Source of the DNA: Desulfoluna butyratoxydans
GTDB lineage: Bacteria; Desulfobacterota; Desulfobacteria; Desulfobacterales; Desulfolunaceae
Direction of reading: 5' to 3'
Length of the DNA: 64,000 nt
Assembly: GCF_900699765.1 (NCBI RefSeq)
Contig: NZ_CAADHO010000013.1
Span: 1 to 64,000 of the forward strand
Positions 1 through 7,873 of this stretch are shown here, piece by piece; position 1 is the stretch's first letter, and each line of letters begins with the position of its first letter. The notes under the pieces are model-generated. The model saw only the letters and a list, made by a program, of their open reading frames with translations, made no database searches and was not told where the DNA came from. The translations under genes were made by a program, and so were the position numbers.

Positions 1-111
1 ATAATAGGTTATTGTTTAACTTTACCATAACCTTTAAAGAGTGGTTTGTCTAGATTTTATCACGTCATTTTGGGCCTTTAGGTATAGTTATATTTACCAC
101 CTTGAAAGGGC

Positions 112-134
112 TGCCCTTAGCCCTTAGCCCTTAA
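112..134. repeat. Short TTAGCCC heptamer run
   Basis: GCCCTTA occurs three times in tandem just beyond the 3' end of the HD-domain gene. Read on the other strand it is a GGGCTAA unit, the same 7-bp family as the longer arrays at 1895, 23566 and 23731. Confidence 0.6.
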
Positions 135-898
135 GCCCCCTTCTCCCCCATGTATCGGGCTATGTTGTCGTAGATTTCATCGATCCTCGGATCCTCCGGC
201 AGGGTCTCTCTGATCATCCGCAGGTAGCCTTTCTCCTCCAGGCGTTTGATGGACGGGGTGAAATTGAGGTCGAAGACCCAGCCCATCTGCAGGAGCTTGA
301 AGTCATTTAAGCTTTGCAGATGCTCTTTGAGAACCACGGTTCGGTTCATAAGGCTCTCATGGACCTTCTTCGAGACGTCCGGAGTGTCGGGCAGGCCGAG
401 TTCCAGGGTGGTGTTTCGCTTGAGCTTCATCTCCTTGTAATACGAGGTGACCACAAACCAGATATCGAGCTTGTCGGCGTCCCGCAGGAGGCGGGTGTGA
501 AACAGGCACTCCTCGGACTCATCCTCCGGCAGGAAGGCCCGGTTGTGATAGAGGACCACTCGTTTGATGAGGTCGGCGTCGGAAGGGGCCATCCGTGCGA
601 GGCAGTCCTGTTCCTCCAATATGTCACGGCCGAGTCGGGCATGGTCGGTGGAGCGGTCGTCCACAAAGGTGCGAAAGCGTCGGAACTGTTCAAAACGGCC
701 GATGTCATGGAGGAGGGCGGCCAGGTCGGCAAGGGCTGTTTGCCGCTCGTTGAGGCCCAGGGCGTCTGCCAGGAAGCGGCTCTCGGCGCGAACCCTCTGG
801 GTGTGGTCCCGTTTGAGGTTGATGTTTCGGTCGTTTTTCTCGGAGCCGGTGAGAAAGGAGGCGGTGTAGTCGTCAAACCATTGGTTGAGATGATTCAT
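131..898 (-). CDS. HD-domain metal-dependent phosphohydrolase
   Basis: This 255-residue protein has the HD superfamily metal-binding pattern: H32, the HD pair at residues 64-65 in ALLHDIGRFEQF, a later His near residue 118 in RVVLYHNR, and an Asp near residue 140 in LRDADKLD. Such proteins usually hydrolyse nucleotides or other phosphate esters using a divalent metal. There is no signal peptide or membrane segment, so it should be cytoplasmic. The substrate cannot be read from the sequence. It stands alone, transcribed toward the left edge, with no partner gene in view. The ATG at 898 has only a weak AGGA element upstream. The family call is firm and the specific function is unknown. Confidence 0.85.
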   Translation of the reverse strand: MNHLNQWFDDYTASFLTGSEKNDRNINLKRDHTQRVRAESRFLADALGLNERQTALADLAALLHDIGRFEQFRRFRTFVDDRSTDHARLGRDILEEQDCLARMAPSDADLIKRVVLYHNRAFLPEDESEECLFHTRLLRDADKLDIWFVVTSYYKEMKLKRNTTLELGLPDTPDVSKKVHESLMNRTVVLKEHLQSLNDFKLLQMGWVFDLNFTPSIKRLEEKGYLRMIRETLPEDPRIDEIYDNIARYMGEKGA

Positions 899-1017
899 TG
901 GGCTGTGTGGATCCTGTGATGATCATGATAAACATGCGGGCACACAGACGGGGAGCATTCTGGATGAACGGGCTTGTATGGCCTGCAGTGTCCGTATGGT
1001 ACGGTGTACTCGGAACA

Positions 1018-1068
1018 TTCTTTTGCGGAGCTTTTGTTCAAAAAAGCGACCCGCCGGGGGCAACTGAA
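1018..1068 (-). repeat. REP-like hairpin (GCCTCCGGCGG family)
   Basis: Read on the minus strand this is a CCGGCGGGTCGCTTTTTTGAACAAAAGCTCCGCAAAA-type hairpin, the same form as the copies at 57127, 60459 and 61474. The rest of the 231-base gap between the HD gene and the rhodanese gene holds no gene. Confidence 0.7.
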
Positions 1069-1129
1069 CCGTTGCATTTCTTTTCGACAGGCATATCAGT
1101 ATTGGCGAGTGAATGAAAGGAGCTCTTGA

Positions 1130-1465
1130 ATGACGTGGTTTCGGTTTTTTCTTCCGGTGACCTCCATTGGCCCGGAACAGGCCAGGAAAATAATGGCAGA
1201 CAGTGACGGGTGGACCCTTCTGGATGTGCGGCAGAAGGCGGAGTACGACGGAGGGCACCTTGAGGGTTCCATCCATATTCCGCTGTTTCAGGTCAGGAAG
1301 CGGGCCGGGGAGCTGAACAAGGGCACCGCCCTGCTTGTGTATTGCCGGTGCGGCAACCGGAGCAGGCTGGCCTCGCGGTTCCTGGCGGCCAAGGGGTTTA
1401 CCGGGGTCTACAATATCGAAGGGGGGATCCTGGGGTGGGAGCAGCATAAGGAGGGCCTGCCATAG
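1130..1465 (+). CDS. Single-domain rhodanese-like sulfurtransferase
   Basis: This 111-residue protein is one rhodanese domain. It shows the LLDVRQKAEYDGGHLEGS motif near residues 30-47 and a six-residue active loop CRCGNRS starting at catalytic C72. The loop length suggests sulfur rather than phosphate transfer. It is close to the size of GlpE/PspE-type enzymes, with a short hydrophobic N-terminus (WFRFFLPV) but no convincing signal peptide. An AGGAG site lies 7-8 bases before the ATG. It is monocistronic, between an HD hydrolase and initiator tRNA genes, so its partner is unknown. Confidence 0.88.
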   Translation: MTWFRFFLPVTSIGPEQARKIMADSDGWTLLDVRQKAEYDGGHLEGSIHIPLFQVRKRAGELNKGTALLVYCRCGNRSRLASRFLAAKGFTGVYNIEGGILGWEQHKEGLP

Positions 1466-1505
1466 GTGAGGGTAACAAGGGTGGCATCTTTTTTGCTTTT
1501 GTGCC

Positions 1506-1534
1506 TTGACATCACCCGGGCTGGGGTGTAGTGT
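1506..1534 (+). promoter_or_regulatory. Sigma-70 promoter of tRNA-fMet copy 1
   Basis: TTGACA at 1506-1511, a 17-base spacer, then TAGTGT at 1529-1534. The tRNA starts 13 bases later. The arrangement is duplicated at 1721-1749. Confidence 0.8.
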
Positions 1535-1546
1535 GCGTCTCGTTGT

Positions 1547-1623
<77 letters not shown>

Positions 1624-1635
1624 CTAAAAAATACG

Positions 1636-1669
1636 AAGGCCCGAAAGAGTTCTCTTTCGGGCCTTTTTT
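1636..1669 (+). terminator. Terminator of tRNA-fMet copy 1
   Basis: AAGGCCCGAAAGAG pairs with its complement across a TTC loop, followed by a T6 run. Confidence 0.9.
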
Positions 1670-1720
1670 GCATTTTGCGTCATGGGAAATGGCATGTGGC
1701 ATCTTTTTTGCTTTTATCCC

Positions 1721-1749
1721 TTGACATCCCCCGGCGCGGGGAGTAGTGT
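1721..1749 (+). promoter_or_regulatory. Sigma-70 promoter of tRNA-fMet copy 2
   Basis: TTGACA at 1721-1726, a 17-base spacer and TAGTGT at 1744-1749. The second tRNA therefore has its own promoter. Confidence 0.8.
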
Positions 1750-1761
1750 GCGTCTCATTGT

Positions 1762-1838
<77 letters not shown>

Positions 1839-1850
1839 ATAAAAAATACG

Positions 1851-1883
1851 AAGGCCCGGAAGAGTTCTCTTCCGGGCCTTTTT
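1851..1883 (+). terminator. Terminator of tRNA-fMet copy 2
   Basis: AAGGCCCGGAAGAG pairs with CTCTTCCGGGCCTT, followed by T5. One stem pair differs from copy 1 and the partner base has also changed, so pairing is kept. Confidence 0.9.
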
Positions 1884-1894
1884 GCGTTTGGTGG

Positions 1895-2015
1895 GGCAAA
1901 AGGTAAAGGGCAAAGGGCAAAGGGCGAAAGGCAAAAGGCAAAAGGCAAAAGGCGAAAGGCGAAAGGCAAAGGGCGAAAGGTAAAGGGTAAAGGGCTAAAG
2001 GCGAAGGGCAAAGGG
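1895..2015. repeat. Heptamer tandem array, about 17 units of GGYNAAR
   Basis: Seventeen consecutive 7-bp units of the forms GGCAAAA, GGCAAAG, GGCGAAA, GGTAAAG and GGCTAAA run without interruption. The strand is purine-rich. The rest of the 343-base space up to gluQ holds no gene. Confidence 0.9.
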
Positions 2016-2181
2016 TTATACCGGGCAACAATGCCGCAGGTATTTATGTTGCTGGCGTGCGCTCTGCCGGTATCTGACCCATCCGATATTGGACATGGAA
2101 TAAAAACAGTGATATGTAGGTTCGTTTTGAATCGATGCGCTTTTTAAGAGGCCCAACAGAGGGAGAACCCTTTTTTGCCCC

Positions 2182-3108
2182 ATGGAAACAACGCCTTTGG
2201 ACAGGATGGAGATACCTGAAAAGCCTGTGTCGCGCATAGCGCCGACTCCCAGTGGTTACCTGCACCTGGGCAATGCGGTGAATTTTCTCGTGACCTGGGC
2301 CCTGGTCCGGGCCAGGGGCGGCACCCTTCACCTGCGCATTGATGACATGGACGGGATCCGGTTCCGTGACGAGGTGCTGGAAGATATTTTCACCTCTTTG
2401 GAGTGGCTGGGGCTGGACTGGGACAGCGGGCCCTTTGGACCGGATGCGTTTCACAGCTCATTTTCTCTCCAGAAAAGACGTGCTTTTTACCGGGGCGAGC
2501 TGGACCGATTGCAGAAGGCCACCGAAAAGCTCTTTGCCTGTGAATGCTCCCGGAGCACCATTAAAAAGGCGTCTCCCGACGGTCTCTACCCCGGGACATG
2601 TCGTCACTGCGGACTTGCGCTGGTGCCCCAGAAGACCGCCATGCGGGTGCAGGTGGATGAAGGCGCCATGGTCAGCGTGAACGGCCGCAGCCTGGACCTG
2701 TCGAGAACCTTCGGGGATTTTCTGCTCTGGCGAAAGGACGATCAGCCCGCATATCAGTTTGCCAGTCTCTTGGAAGACGAGGCCGGCCAGATCAATTTTA
2801 TCGTCCGGGGCGAAGACCTTCTGCCGTCAACGGCCGCGCAGCTCTACCTGGCGGACCTGTTTGATGCGTCCTATTTCAAGCGTTGCGCCTTTTTGCATCA
2901 TCGGTTGATTCCCGGGGAGGACGGCGAGAAGCTGTCGAAATCCCGGGGGGCTTACGCCCTGAAAGACATGCGTGAAGCCGGGATAACCCCTGATGTGGCC
3001 TGGAAGGCTGCAGCCCGGTTTCTGGGATGCGCCCATGGGGTGTCGGCCCCAGAAGACCTCATTGCCTGCGCAGGGGCGTCTCAATGTGCCGGGGACCCGG
3101 AACGCTGA
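2182..3108 (+). CDS. gluQ: Glutamyl-Q tRNA(Asp) synthetase
   Basis: The product charges glutamate onto the queuosine base of tRNA-Asp. At 308 residues it matches a glutamyl-tRNA synthetase catalytic half without the anticodon-binding domain. It has APTPSGYLHLGN at 20-31 (HIGH-like), a zinc-site pattern C120-x-C122 followed by Y136 and C140 (with C143), and KLSKS at 250-254. The zinc ligands are the usual mark separating GluQ-RS from full GluRS. The ATG at 2182 has only a distant GGGAG site; an ATG at 2206 is possible. It is monocistronic, with a terminator before ychF. Confidence 0.88.
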   Translation: METTPLDRMEIPEKPVSRIAPTPSGYLHLGNAVNFLVTWALVRARGGTLHLRIDDMDGIRFRDEVLEDIFTSLEWLGLDWDSGPFGPDAFHSSFSLQKRRAFYRGELDRLQKATEKLFACECSRSTIKKASPDGLYPGTCRHCGLALVPQKTAMRVQVDEGAMVSVNGRSLDLSRTFGDFLLWRKDDQPAYQFASLLEDEAGQINFIVRGEDLLPSTAAQLYLADLFDASYFKRCAFLHHRLIPGEDGEKLSKSRGAYALKDMREAGITPDVAWKAAARFLGCAHGVSAPEDLIACAGASQCAGDPER

Positions 3109-3147
3109 GTGTCGGTGCATAGAGACGGTAACCACCATTGAACCGAT

Positions 3148-3187
3148 GAGAAGGCCCGTATGGTCGGGTGTTCTCTTTTTTATTTTT
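3148..3187 (+). terminator. Terminator after gluQ
   Basis: GAGAAGGCCCG pairs imperfectly with CGGGTGTTCTC across TATGGT, followed by a T-rich run that ends at the ychF ribosome binding site. Confidence 0.75.
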
Positions 3188-3206
3188 TGAAGGAGTTTTG
3201 TGACCC

Positions 3207-4316
3207 ATGCAATTGAACTGCGGTATTGTTGGCCTGCCCAACGTCGGTAAATCCACCCTCTTTTCGGCCCTGACCTCCGCTCCTGCCGAGGCGGCCAACT
3301 ACCCTTTTTGCACCATCGAGCCCAACGTGGGCGTTGTGGCTGTGCCCGATGAGCGCATGAACCGCATCACGGAGCTGATCCCTCCCCAGAAGGTGATCCC
3401 CGCGGTGGTGGAGTTTGTGGACATTGCAGGCCTCGTTCGCGGGGCGTCCAAGGGGGAGGGGCTCGGCAACCAGTTCCTCGGTCACATCCGTCAGGTGGGT
3501 GCCATTATCCATGTGGTGCGCTGCTTTGATGACGACGACGTGGTCCATGTGGATGGCAAGGTCAACCCGGTGAGCGATATCGAGACCATCAGCATCGAGC
3601 TGGCCTTTGCCGACCTTGAGACGGTCCAGAAGCGCCTGACCGGTCTTCCCAAGCTCCTCAAGTCCCAGGACAAGAAGGTCTCCGGCAGGGCCAAGGCCCT
3701 GGAGCCCGTCTTGAAAAAGCTGGAGGCGGCCCTGGAAGAGGGGCAGCCCGCTCGAAGCCTGGAGCTGGATGAGCGTGAAATTGAGCTCATCTCCGACCTG
3801 CACCTCATTACCCAGAAAAAACAGCTCTACTGCTGCAACGTAGGGGAAGACGATCTGGGCAGCGAGAACGATTACGTGGCCAGCGTCCGTGAATTTGCCG
3901 CAAAAGACGGATCCGGCGTGGTGGTGATCTGCGGTAAGTTCGAATCGGAAATTTCCGAAATGGACGACGAGGAGGAGAAAAAGGCCTTCCTGGAGGACGC
4001 AGGCCTGGAAGAGTCCGGGCTCCATCGCCTCATCCGCGAAGGCTACAGCATGCTGGGTCTCCAGACCTACTTCACGGCCGGTGAAAAAGAGGTCCGCGCC
4101 TGGACCTTCCCCAAAGGGGCCAAAGCTCCCCAGGCCGCAGGCGTGATCCACTCCGACTTCGAGCGCGGGTTCATCCGTGCGGAGGTCTACCACTGCGAAG
4201 AGCTCTTCGAATACAAGAGCGAGGCCGCCCTCAAAGAGAAGGGCAAGCTCCGCGTGGAAGGCAAAGAGTACGAGGTGCAGGACGGCGAAGTGCTGCACTT
4301 TCGCTTCAACGTATAG
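3207..4316 (+). CDS. ychF: Redox/ribosome-associated ATPase YchF (Obg-like)
   Basis: The 369-residue protein is close to the usual 363 of YchF. It begins with the P-loop GLPNVGKSTLF near residues 8-18 and has a G3-like DIAGLVRGASKGEGLGNQFL. The G4 region CNVGEDDL lacks the NKxD of GTPases, which is the family basis for preferring ATP. A TGS domain follows at the C-terminus (YFTAGEKEVRAWTF through KEYEVQDGEVLHF). It is a conserved ribosome-associated cytoplasmic protein. AAGGAG precedes the ATG. The gene is monocistronic. Confidence 0.97.
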   Translation: MQLNCGIVGLPNVGKSTLFSALTSAPAEAANYPFCTIEPNVGVVAVPDERMNRITELIPPQKVIPAVVEFVDIAGLVRGASKGEGLGNQFLGHIRQVGAIIHVVRCFDDDDVVHVDGKVNPVSDIETISIELAFADLETVQKRLTGLPKLLKSQDKKVSGRAKALEPVLKKLEAALEEGQPARSLELDEREIELISDLHLITQKKQLYCCNVGEDDLGSENDYVASVREFAAKDGSGVVVICGKFESEISEMDDEEEKKAFLEDAGLEESGLHRLIREGYSMLGLQTYFTAGEKEVRAWTFPKGAKAPQAAGVIHSDFERGFIRAEVYHCEELFEYKSEAALKEKGKLRVEGKEYEVQDGEVLHFRFNV

Positions 4317-4749
4317 CGAGGTTCCCGGCTCCCCGGCGTGCTCTTCCCGAACCATCGGGAAGGCCGCGCCGGATCGGTGGCAGGCCCCTTGGGGCCTGCA
4401 GGCCGGGGAACCGGAATGTTACCGTTCCAGCCCTTGGATTTCCTTCTTCCCTCCTGTCTTGCTTACTTCCGAGCAGATCCCTTGTGTCGACTCAATTCGC
4501 TGCTGCCTTCGGTGGTCTTTCCCATAGTTTCAGGTTGAACGGGTAAGTGCCCGAAATGTTATGGGTGCGCGGAAAGATGGTTGACTCTGTTTAATCTCTT
4601 TCTGTCAATGCGGGGTGACAATACCGGAGGGTGGGTTGAGATCGGAAAGGGCGGTTCTCCCATGCCCCTGGCGTTGTTTTCAGACGGCAGCATAGATCCT
4701 ATCAGGGGGGCGGCCCAAGGATGAGAGGGGCTTCGGCCTTTGGAATGAT

Positions 4750-4790
4750 AAAAACACCCCCGGGACCAATGGGGACGAGGGTGTTTTTGT
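4750..4790. terminator. Terminator-like hairpin
   Basis: AAAAACACCC at 4750-4759 is complementary to GGGTGTTTTT at 4779-4788. The A and T runs on both sides would allow bidirectional action. Confidence 0.6.
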
Positions 4791-4842
4791 GCCTTGGCAC
4801 CCTTCGATTTCAGGGTGTCACTGACAAAAAAATGTGATACCT

Positions 4843-4870
4843 AAAAAAGGCCCCATCAAGGGGCTTTTTG
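4843..4870 (+). terminator. Rho-independent terminator upstream of condensin operon
   Basis: GCCCC (4850-4854), loop ATCAA, GGGGC (4860-4864), then T5-G-T5. It insulates the next operon from upstream transcription. Confidence 0.75.
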
Positions 4871-4966
4871 TTTTTGGCGCGGGCTTGACCGCAGCATGAA
4901 TTTTGTATGGTGCCGGGTCAACGTCGAGTGCGTGGAGACCGGATCAGATAGATACAGGGGTGCACG

Positions 4967-6490
4967 TTGGATACGTTGACAACAGAGGAAAATCGCCTTG
5001 AGGGCGAAGGGGAGTCCAGGACGGTTCGAACCCGCGAATCGGACGTCACCCGGGTGGTCCATTCGGGCCTTGTCATGCGGCCCATTTATGAGCTGGAGGC
5101 CCGGCGGTTCCGGTTCGGCGAAGCCGGGGGCAAGGCCTGGGAAGTGCTGGATCTCTGCTGGCTGGCCTTTGCCATTTTAGATACCATCTCCGAGGTGACC
5201 GAGTACCAGGTGGGGGCCTCCCGAACCGAGGTGATCGGGCGCATCCGGTCATCGGCCCGGGTGCAGGCCGAGGCCGCAGGGGTCGAGATTACCGACGACG
5301 AGCTTGACGAGGTGATCAGCCGCGTCTTTGACCACCTCTCCAACCGGGAGCGGCGCTACCTTCCCTTTGAATACCCTTACTACGACGGCCAGGAGGGCCG
5401 GTTTGATACCCGGAAGTTTTGGCTTATCAAGGCCGTGTATACGGGGTACGGAGAGACCACCTCCTTTGCCCTCACAGACGAAGGCTATGCCGCGTACTTC
5501 GGCCTGCACGAAACAAGCGCCCTGGACGGAACAGCCATCGGCAACCTTCGAATCAAGCTCTTCATCGAACGCGGCAACGTGGACGACGCCATTCTGGTGG
5601 CGGACCAGAACCAGAAGCAGTGCTTTCGAAAGGCCGGAGATATAAGGAACGTGCGCCGGGCCATCGCCCGGAACATCCACGCCGTGGAGTTTGCAAAGAT
5701 CAACGCCATGGCCGACGAAGGCGCGGGCCAGGCCCTCCAGATCCAGGAGGAGAGCAGCCGTCTCCAGACCCTGGTTATGGCCTATCTTCAGGACACCTCC
5801 GATGCGGACCTTGAGGAGAAGCTGCACCAGCTGGCAGGCCAGCTCAGGCACCTGAACTCCCGCCAGATGGACCTGGTGGGCGAACTCCAGCGCCTGCCCG
5901 ACGATTACCACAAACACAGCCACAAGCTGTTCCGGCGTAACTCTTACGGCATCCTCCCCTCACCGGACGAGGTGCTCAAGCGGGTGGCCAGGCTGGAGGA
6001 GCACAAAGCCGCGGAGGTGGGCATGGAATTTATCGCCCGCTTTGACCCGCCCACCCGGCCCTCCCTGTTTGACCCTGCCACCCTTATGGATGCCATGGAC
6101 CGGTTCCTCGAACGCATGAGCGGCCCCCAGGAAAAACAGCGGGCCGTCTGCGAGATCGACGGCGAAGATCTGGAAACCTACCACTCGGAACTCACCGAAG
6201 AGCTTATGGCCTCGGCCGGTGCCTTTATGCGCAACGCCGTTTATAAAGAAGGCTTCCTGGCCCTTTCCGACCTCATGGACCGTTCCTGCGACAACGGCGC
6301 TCCCATGGCCGTTGCCGCCGCCATGACTGTCTTTCAGTGCTTTGTGGACCCTCGCACCGCCGCAAAGAACCGTGTCCAGGTCCGCCTGGCAGACACCGAA
6401 AGCCGCTTCTCCGCCCGACTCCCGGACGGGCGCCTTTACCGGGGCCACAACCTGGTCCTGGTGCCCCTTGCCGAGGGCGAGGCGAATTAA
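4967..6490 (+). CDS. MukF/JetA-like kleisin subunit of a condensin-type complex (putative)
   Basis: No firm family name can be given to this 507-residue protein. Residues 60-190 look like a winged-helix region ending in TSFALTDEGYAAYF, followed by helices including NIHAVEFAKINAMADEG and a helical segment rich in charged and Gln residues (about 255-330). That order resembles the MukF N-terminal winged helix and helical domain. The next two genes encode a MukE-sized protein and a 1457-residue SMC-type ATPase, the usual F-E-B order, and this context carries most of the call. The start is TTG at 4967 with AGGGG six bases upstream. Known relatives load an SMC ATPase onto DNA to extrude or clamp loops, either housekeeping (MukBEF/MksBEF) or anti-plasmid (Wadjet). 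No JetD-like nuclease is next to it. Confidence 0.65.
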   Translation: MDTLTTEENRLEGEGESRTVRTRESDVTRVVHSGLVMRPIYELEARRFRFGEAGGKAWEVLDLCWLAFAILDTISEVTEYQVGASRTEVIGRIRSSARVQAEAAGVEITDDELDEVISRVFDHLSNRERRYLPFEYPYYDGQEGRFDTRKFWLIKAVYTGYGETTSFALTDEGYAAYFGLHETSALDGTAIGNLRIKLFIERGNVDDAILVADQNQKQCFRKAGDIRNVRRAIARNIHAVEFAKINAMADEGAGQALQIQEESSRLQTLVMAYLQDTSDADLEEKLHQLAGQLRHLNSRQMDLVGELQRLPDDYHKHSHKLFRRNSYGILPSPDEVLKRVARLEEHKAAEVGMEFIARFDPPTRPSLFDPATLMDAMDRFLERMSGPQEKQRAVCEIDGEDLETYHSELTEELMASAGAFMRNAVYKEGFLALSDLMDRSCDNGAPMAVAAAMTVFQCFVDPRTAAKNRVQVRLADTESRFSARLPDGRLYRGHNLVLVPLAEGEAN

Positions 6491-6497
6491 AAAAACA

Positions 6498-6637
6498 GCC
6501 TCCGGCGGCCAGGTAGGGGCACCTGGAAACCTTATGGCGAATGCGTGGAGGCCGCCAGCATACAATCGTTATCGGGGCATTCGCGAGATGTGTGACATGG
6601 GGCAACCGTTTATGCTGGAGAGGCCCATGTCATTTTT
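6498..6637 (+). repeat. 140-bp dispersed repeat, copy 1
   Basis: About 140 bases starting GCCTCCGGCGG match, on the opposite strand, the segment 61630-61771. Shared landmarks in order are GGCGAATGC, TGGAGGCCG, CGTTATCGGGGCATTCGCG, ATGTGTG and GAGAGGCCCAT. It follows the kleisin stop codon directly. Confidence 0.8.
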
Positions 6638-6734
6638 CGGAAAACAGGATAAAGGGCCAGAGACGCAAATGCTCTGAACCCTCGTTTCTCGGGTTCCTCA
6701 CATTTGCTGACGGGCTGCGCCTGTTATAAAAATG

Positions 6735-7080
6735 CCCCCGGAGGCCACACTTTTAAAAAGTTTGGCAAACAGGTCTTACGAACGTCGTGGTTCGGCCGCA
6801 AGCTTTCGGCGACCCGCCGGAGGCAACTGAATAGCTACAGTTTAACGAACAGGTTTTAAAACGTGGATTCAAGTCAATTTAAATCAAAGACGAATGTGTT
6901 TTTTCCCGAGGAATGAGGGGAAAAGCGCATTCGTAACCTGCTTTCGAGGTGGCACACCTCGCCGCCGGAGGCATGCTTTTTGAACCTACTTTGACCATAT
7001 CATCCTTTTCGCATCCGGTGAGCGCCAGCGAGCCGGATGCCATATGGGGTCAAGGGGATCATCCCCTTGCCGCCGGAGGC
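6735..7080. repeat. Cluster of REP-like hairpins between kleisin and MukE-like genes
   Basis: Several GCCTCCGG-family elements are packed here: an AAAGTTTGG hairpin and GACCCGCCGGAGGC (6735-6830); a long hairpin, ACGAATG...TTTTCCC paired with GGGGAAAA...CATTCGT (6890-6933), followed by CGAGGTGGCACACCTCG and CCGCCGGAGGC (6943-6972); then a GCATCCGGTGAGC hairpin and AAGGGGATCATCCCCTT with CCGCCGGAGGC (7011-7080). The 6890-6972 arrangement recurs at 61888-61971. No gene lies in the 599-base gap. Confidence 0.8.
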
Positions 7081-7089
7081 GAAATATAA

Positions 7090-7872
7090 TTGGAAACAAA
7101 CGATATCTATCAGGTCAATCGGTTGATTTATCTCAGCCTGGCGCACAGCAACGGGCGCAAGCAGTTGGTGGGACGCCATCAGGACGAGGCCAAAGAACTG
7201 GTCCAGCGATACCAGGCGGACGGCCAGTTCCAGGTGATGGTCCATGACGGCCTCGCCGGCCTAGAGCTTCAGGTGCTGGACGTGGAGGCCCTTGCCCTTC
7301 GTGTTTCCGCTTTGCATGCCGGGAGTTTTTTTGCGGCAAACCTCACCGAGTACGGCAAGATCTTGGCCCGTAACGAGCTGAAGGCAGCCGAGCTGCTCAT
7401 GGTGCACTGCGCGGTTGCCACGGCGTTTTTCCCGTCTGAGGCGGATCTGGACGCGCCCGTGGAGGACCTGGGCATTGCCATGGTGGAAGACGTTGTGGAG
7501 GTGCTCCGGCGCTTTGCAGAGGCCGAAGCCCAGATGGAAGAGGACGACGACCTGGTCCATCCCGAGGTGCGGACCGCGGCCAAGAGGTTCCGGGAGCTTC
7601 CCGAGGAGAACCCCGACAGCAAGCGCGCAGGCGGCGGCCACAGCTGGGTGGAGCTCATCCAGCGGGTCTTCGAACACATGGTGGAGACGGGCTACCTCCT
7701 GGCCTTTGAGGACCGTCCCGGAGAATTGGAGTACCGGCCCACGCCGTCGTACCAGGCGGCCCTGAAGAATGCCACGGTCTATGCGTTCCATGCCTTCCGC
7801 GACGTGGTGGAGGATCATCAGATGATGGCCGAGGAGCAGGCCGAGGTCCAGGCAGAAGAGGAGGCGCACTAA
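7090..7872 (+). CDS. MukE/JetB-like winged-helix subunit of a condensin-type complex (putative)
   Basis: The 260-residue acidic protein sits directly before the SMC gene, one base apart, in the MukE/MksE/JetB slot. It is mostly helical. A region around residues 175-225 (SWVELIQRVFEHMVETGYLLAFEDRPGELEYRPT, split here as a helix then a turn) reads like a winged-helix wing, and the tail is Glu-rich. The start is TTG at 7090. The GGAGG at 7075-7079, ten bases upstream, is the end of a CCGCCGGAGGC hairpin element, so the repeat appears to provide the Shine-Dalgarno. In MukBEF the E subunit is the KITE dimer that bridges kleisin and heads. The function here is inferred from position and size. Confidence 0.62.
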   Translation: METNDIYQVNRLIYLSLAHSNGRKQLVGRHQDEAKELVQRYQADGQFQVMVHDGLAGLELQVLDVEALALRVSALHAGSFFAANLTEYGKILARNELKAAELLMVHCAVATAFFPSEADLDAPVEDLGIAMVEDVVEVLRRFAEAEAQMEEDDDLVHPEVRTAAKRFRELPEENPDSKRAGGGHSWVELIQRVFEHMVETGYLLAFEDRPGELEYRPTPSYQAALKNATVYAFHAFRDVVEDHQMMAEEQAEVQAEEEAH

Positions 7873-7873
7873 G

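Larger units (their letters stand above)
4317..4966. other. 650-base gap rich in hairpins, no gene seen
   Basis: After ychF there is a GC-rich palindromic block (about 4318-4415) with an inner perfect hairpin, GCAGGCCCC-TT-GGGGCCTGC at 4380-4399, which may end the ychF transcript. No credible coding frame with codon bias like the neighbours was seen. Two terminator-like hairpins lie further on. Confidence 0.6.

Noticed and set aside
923..1447. 174-codon minus-strand frame opposite the rhodanese gene
   Set aside because: The rhodanese has an intact active loop and ribosome binding site; the antisense product has no motif.
1895..2015. CRISPR or coding repeat in the heptamer array
   Set aside because: Units are only 7 bases with no spacers, and the period is not a multiple of 3.
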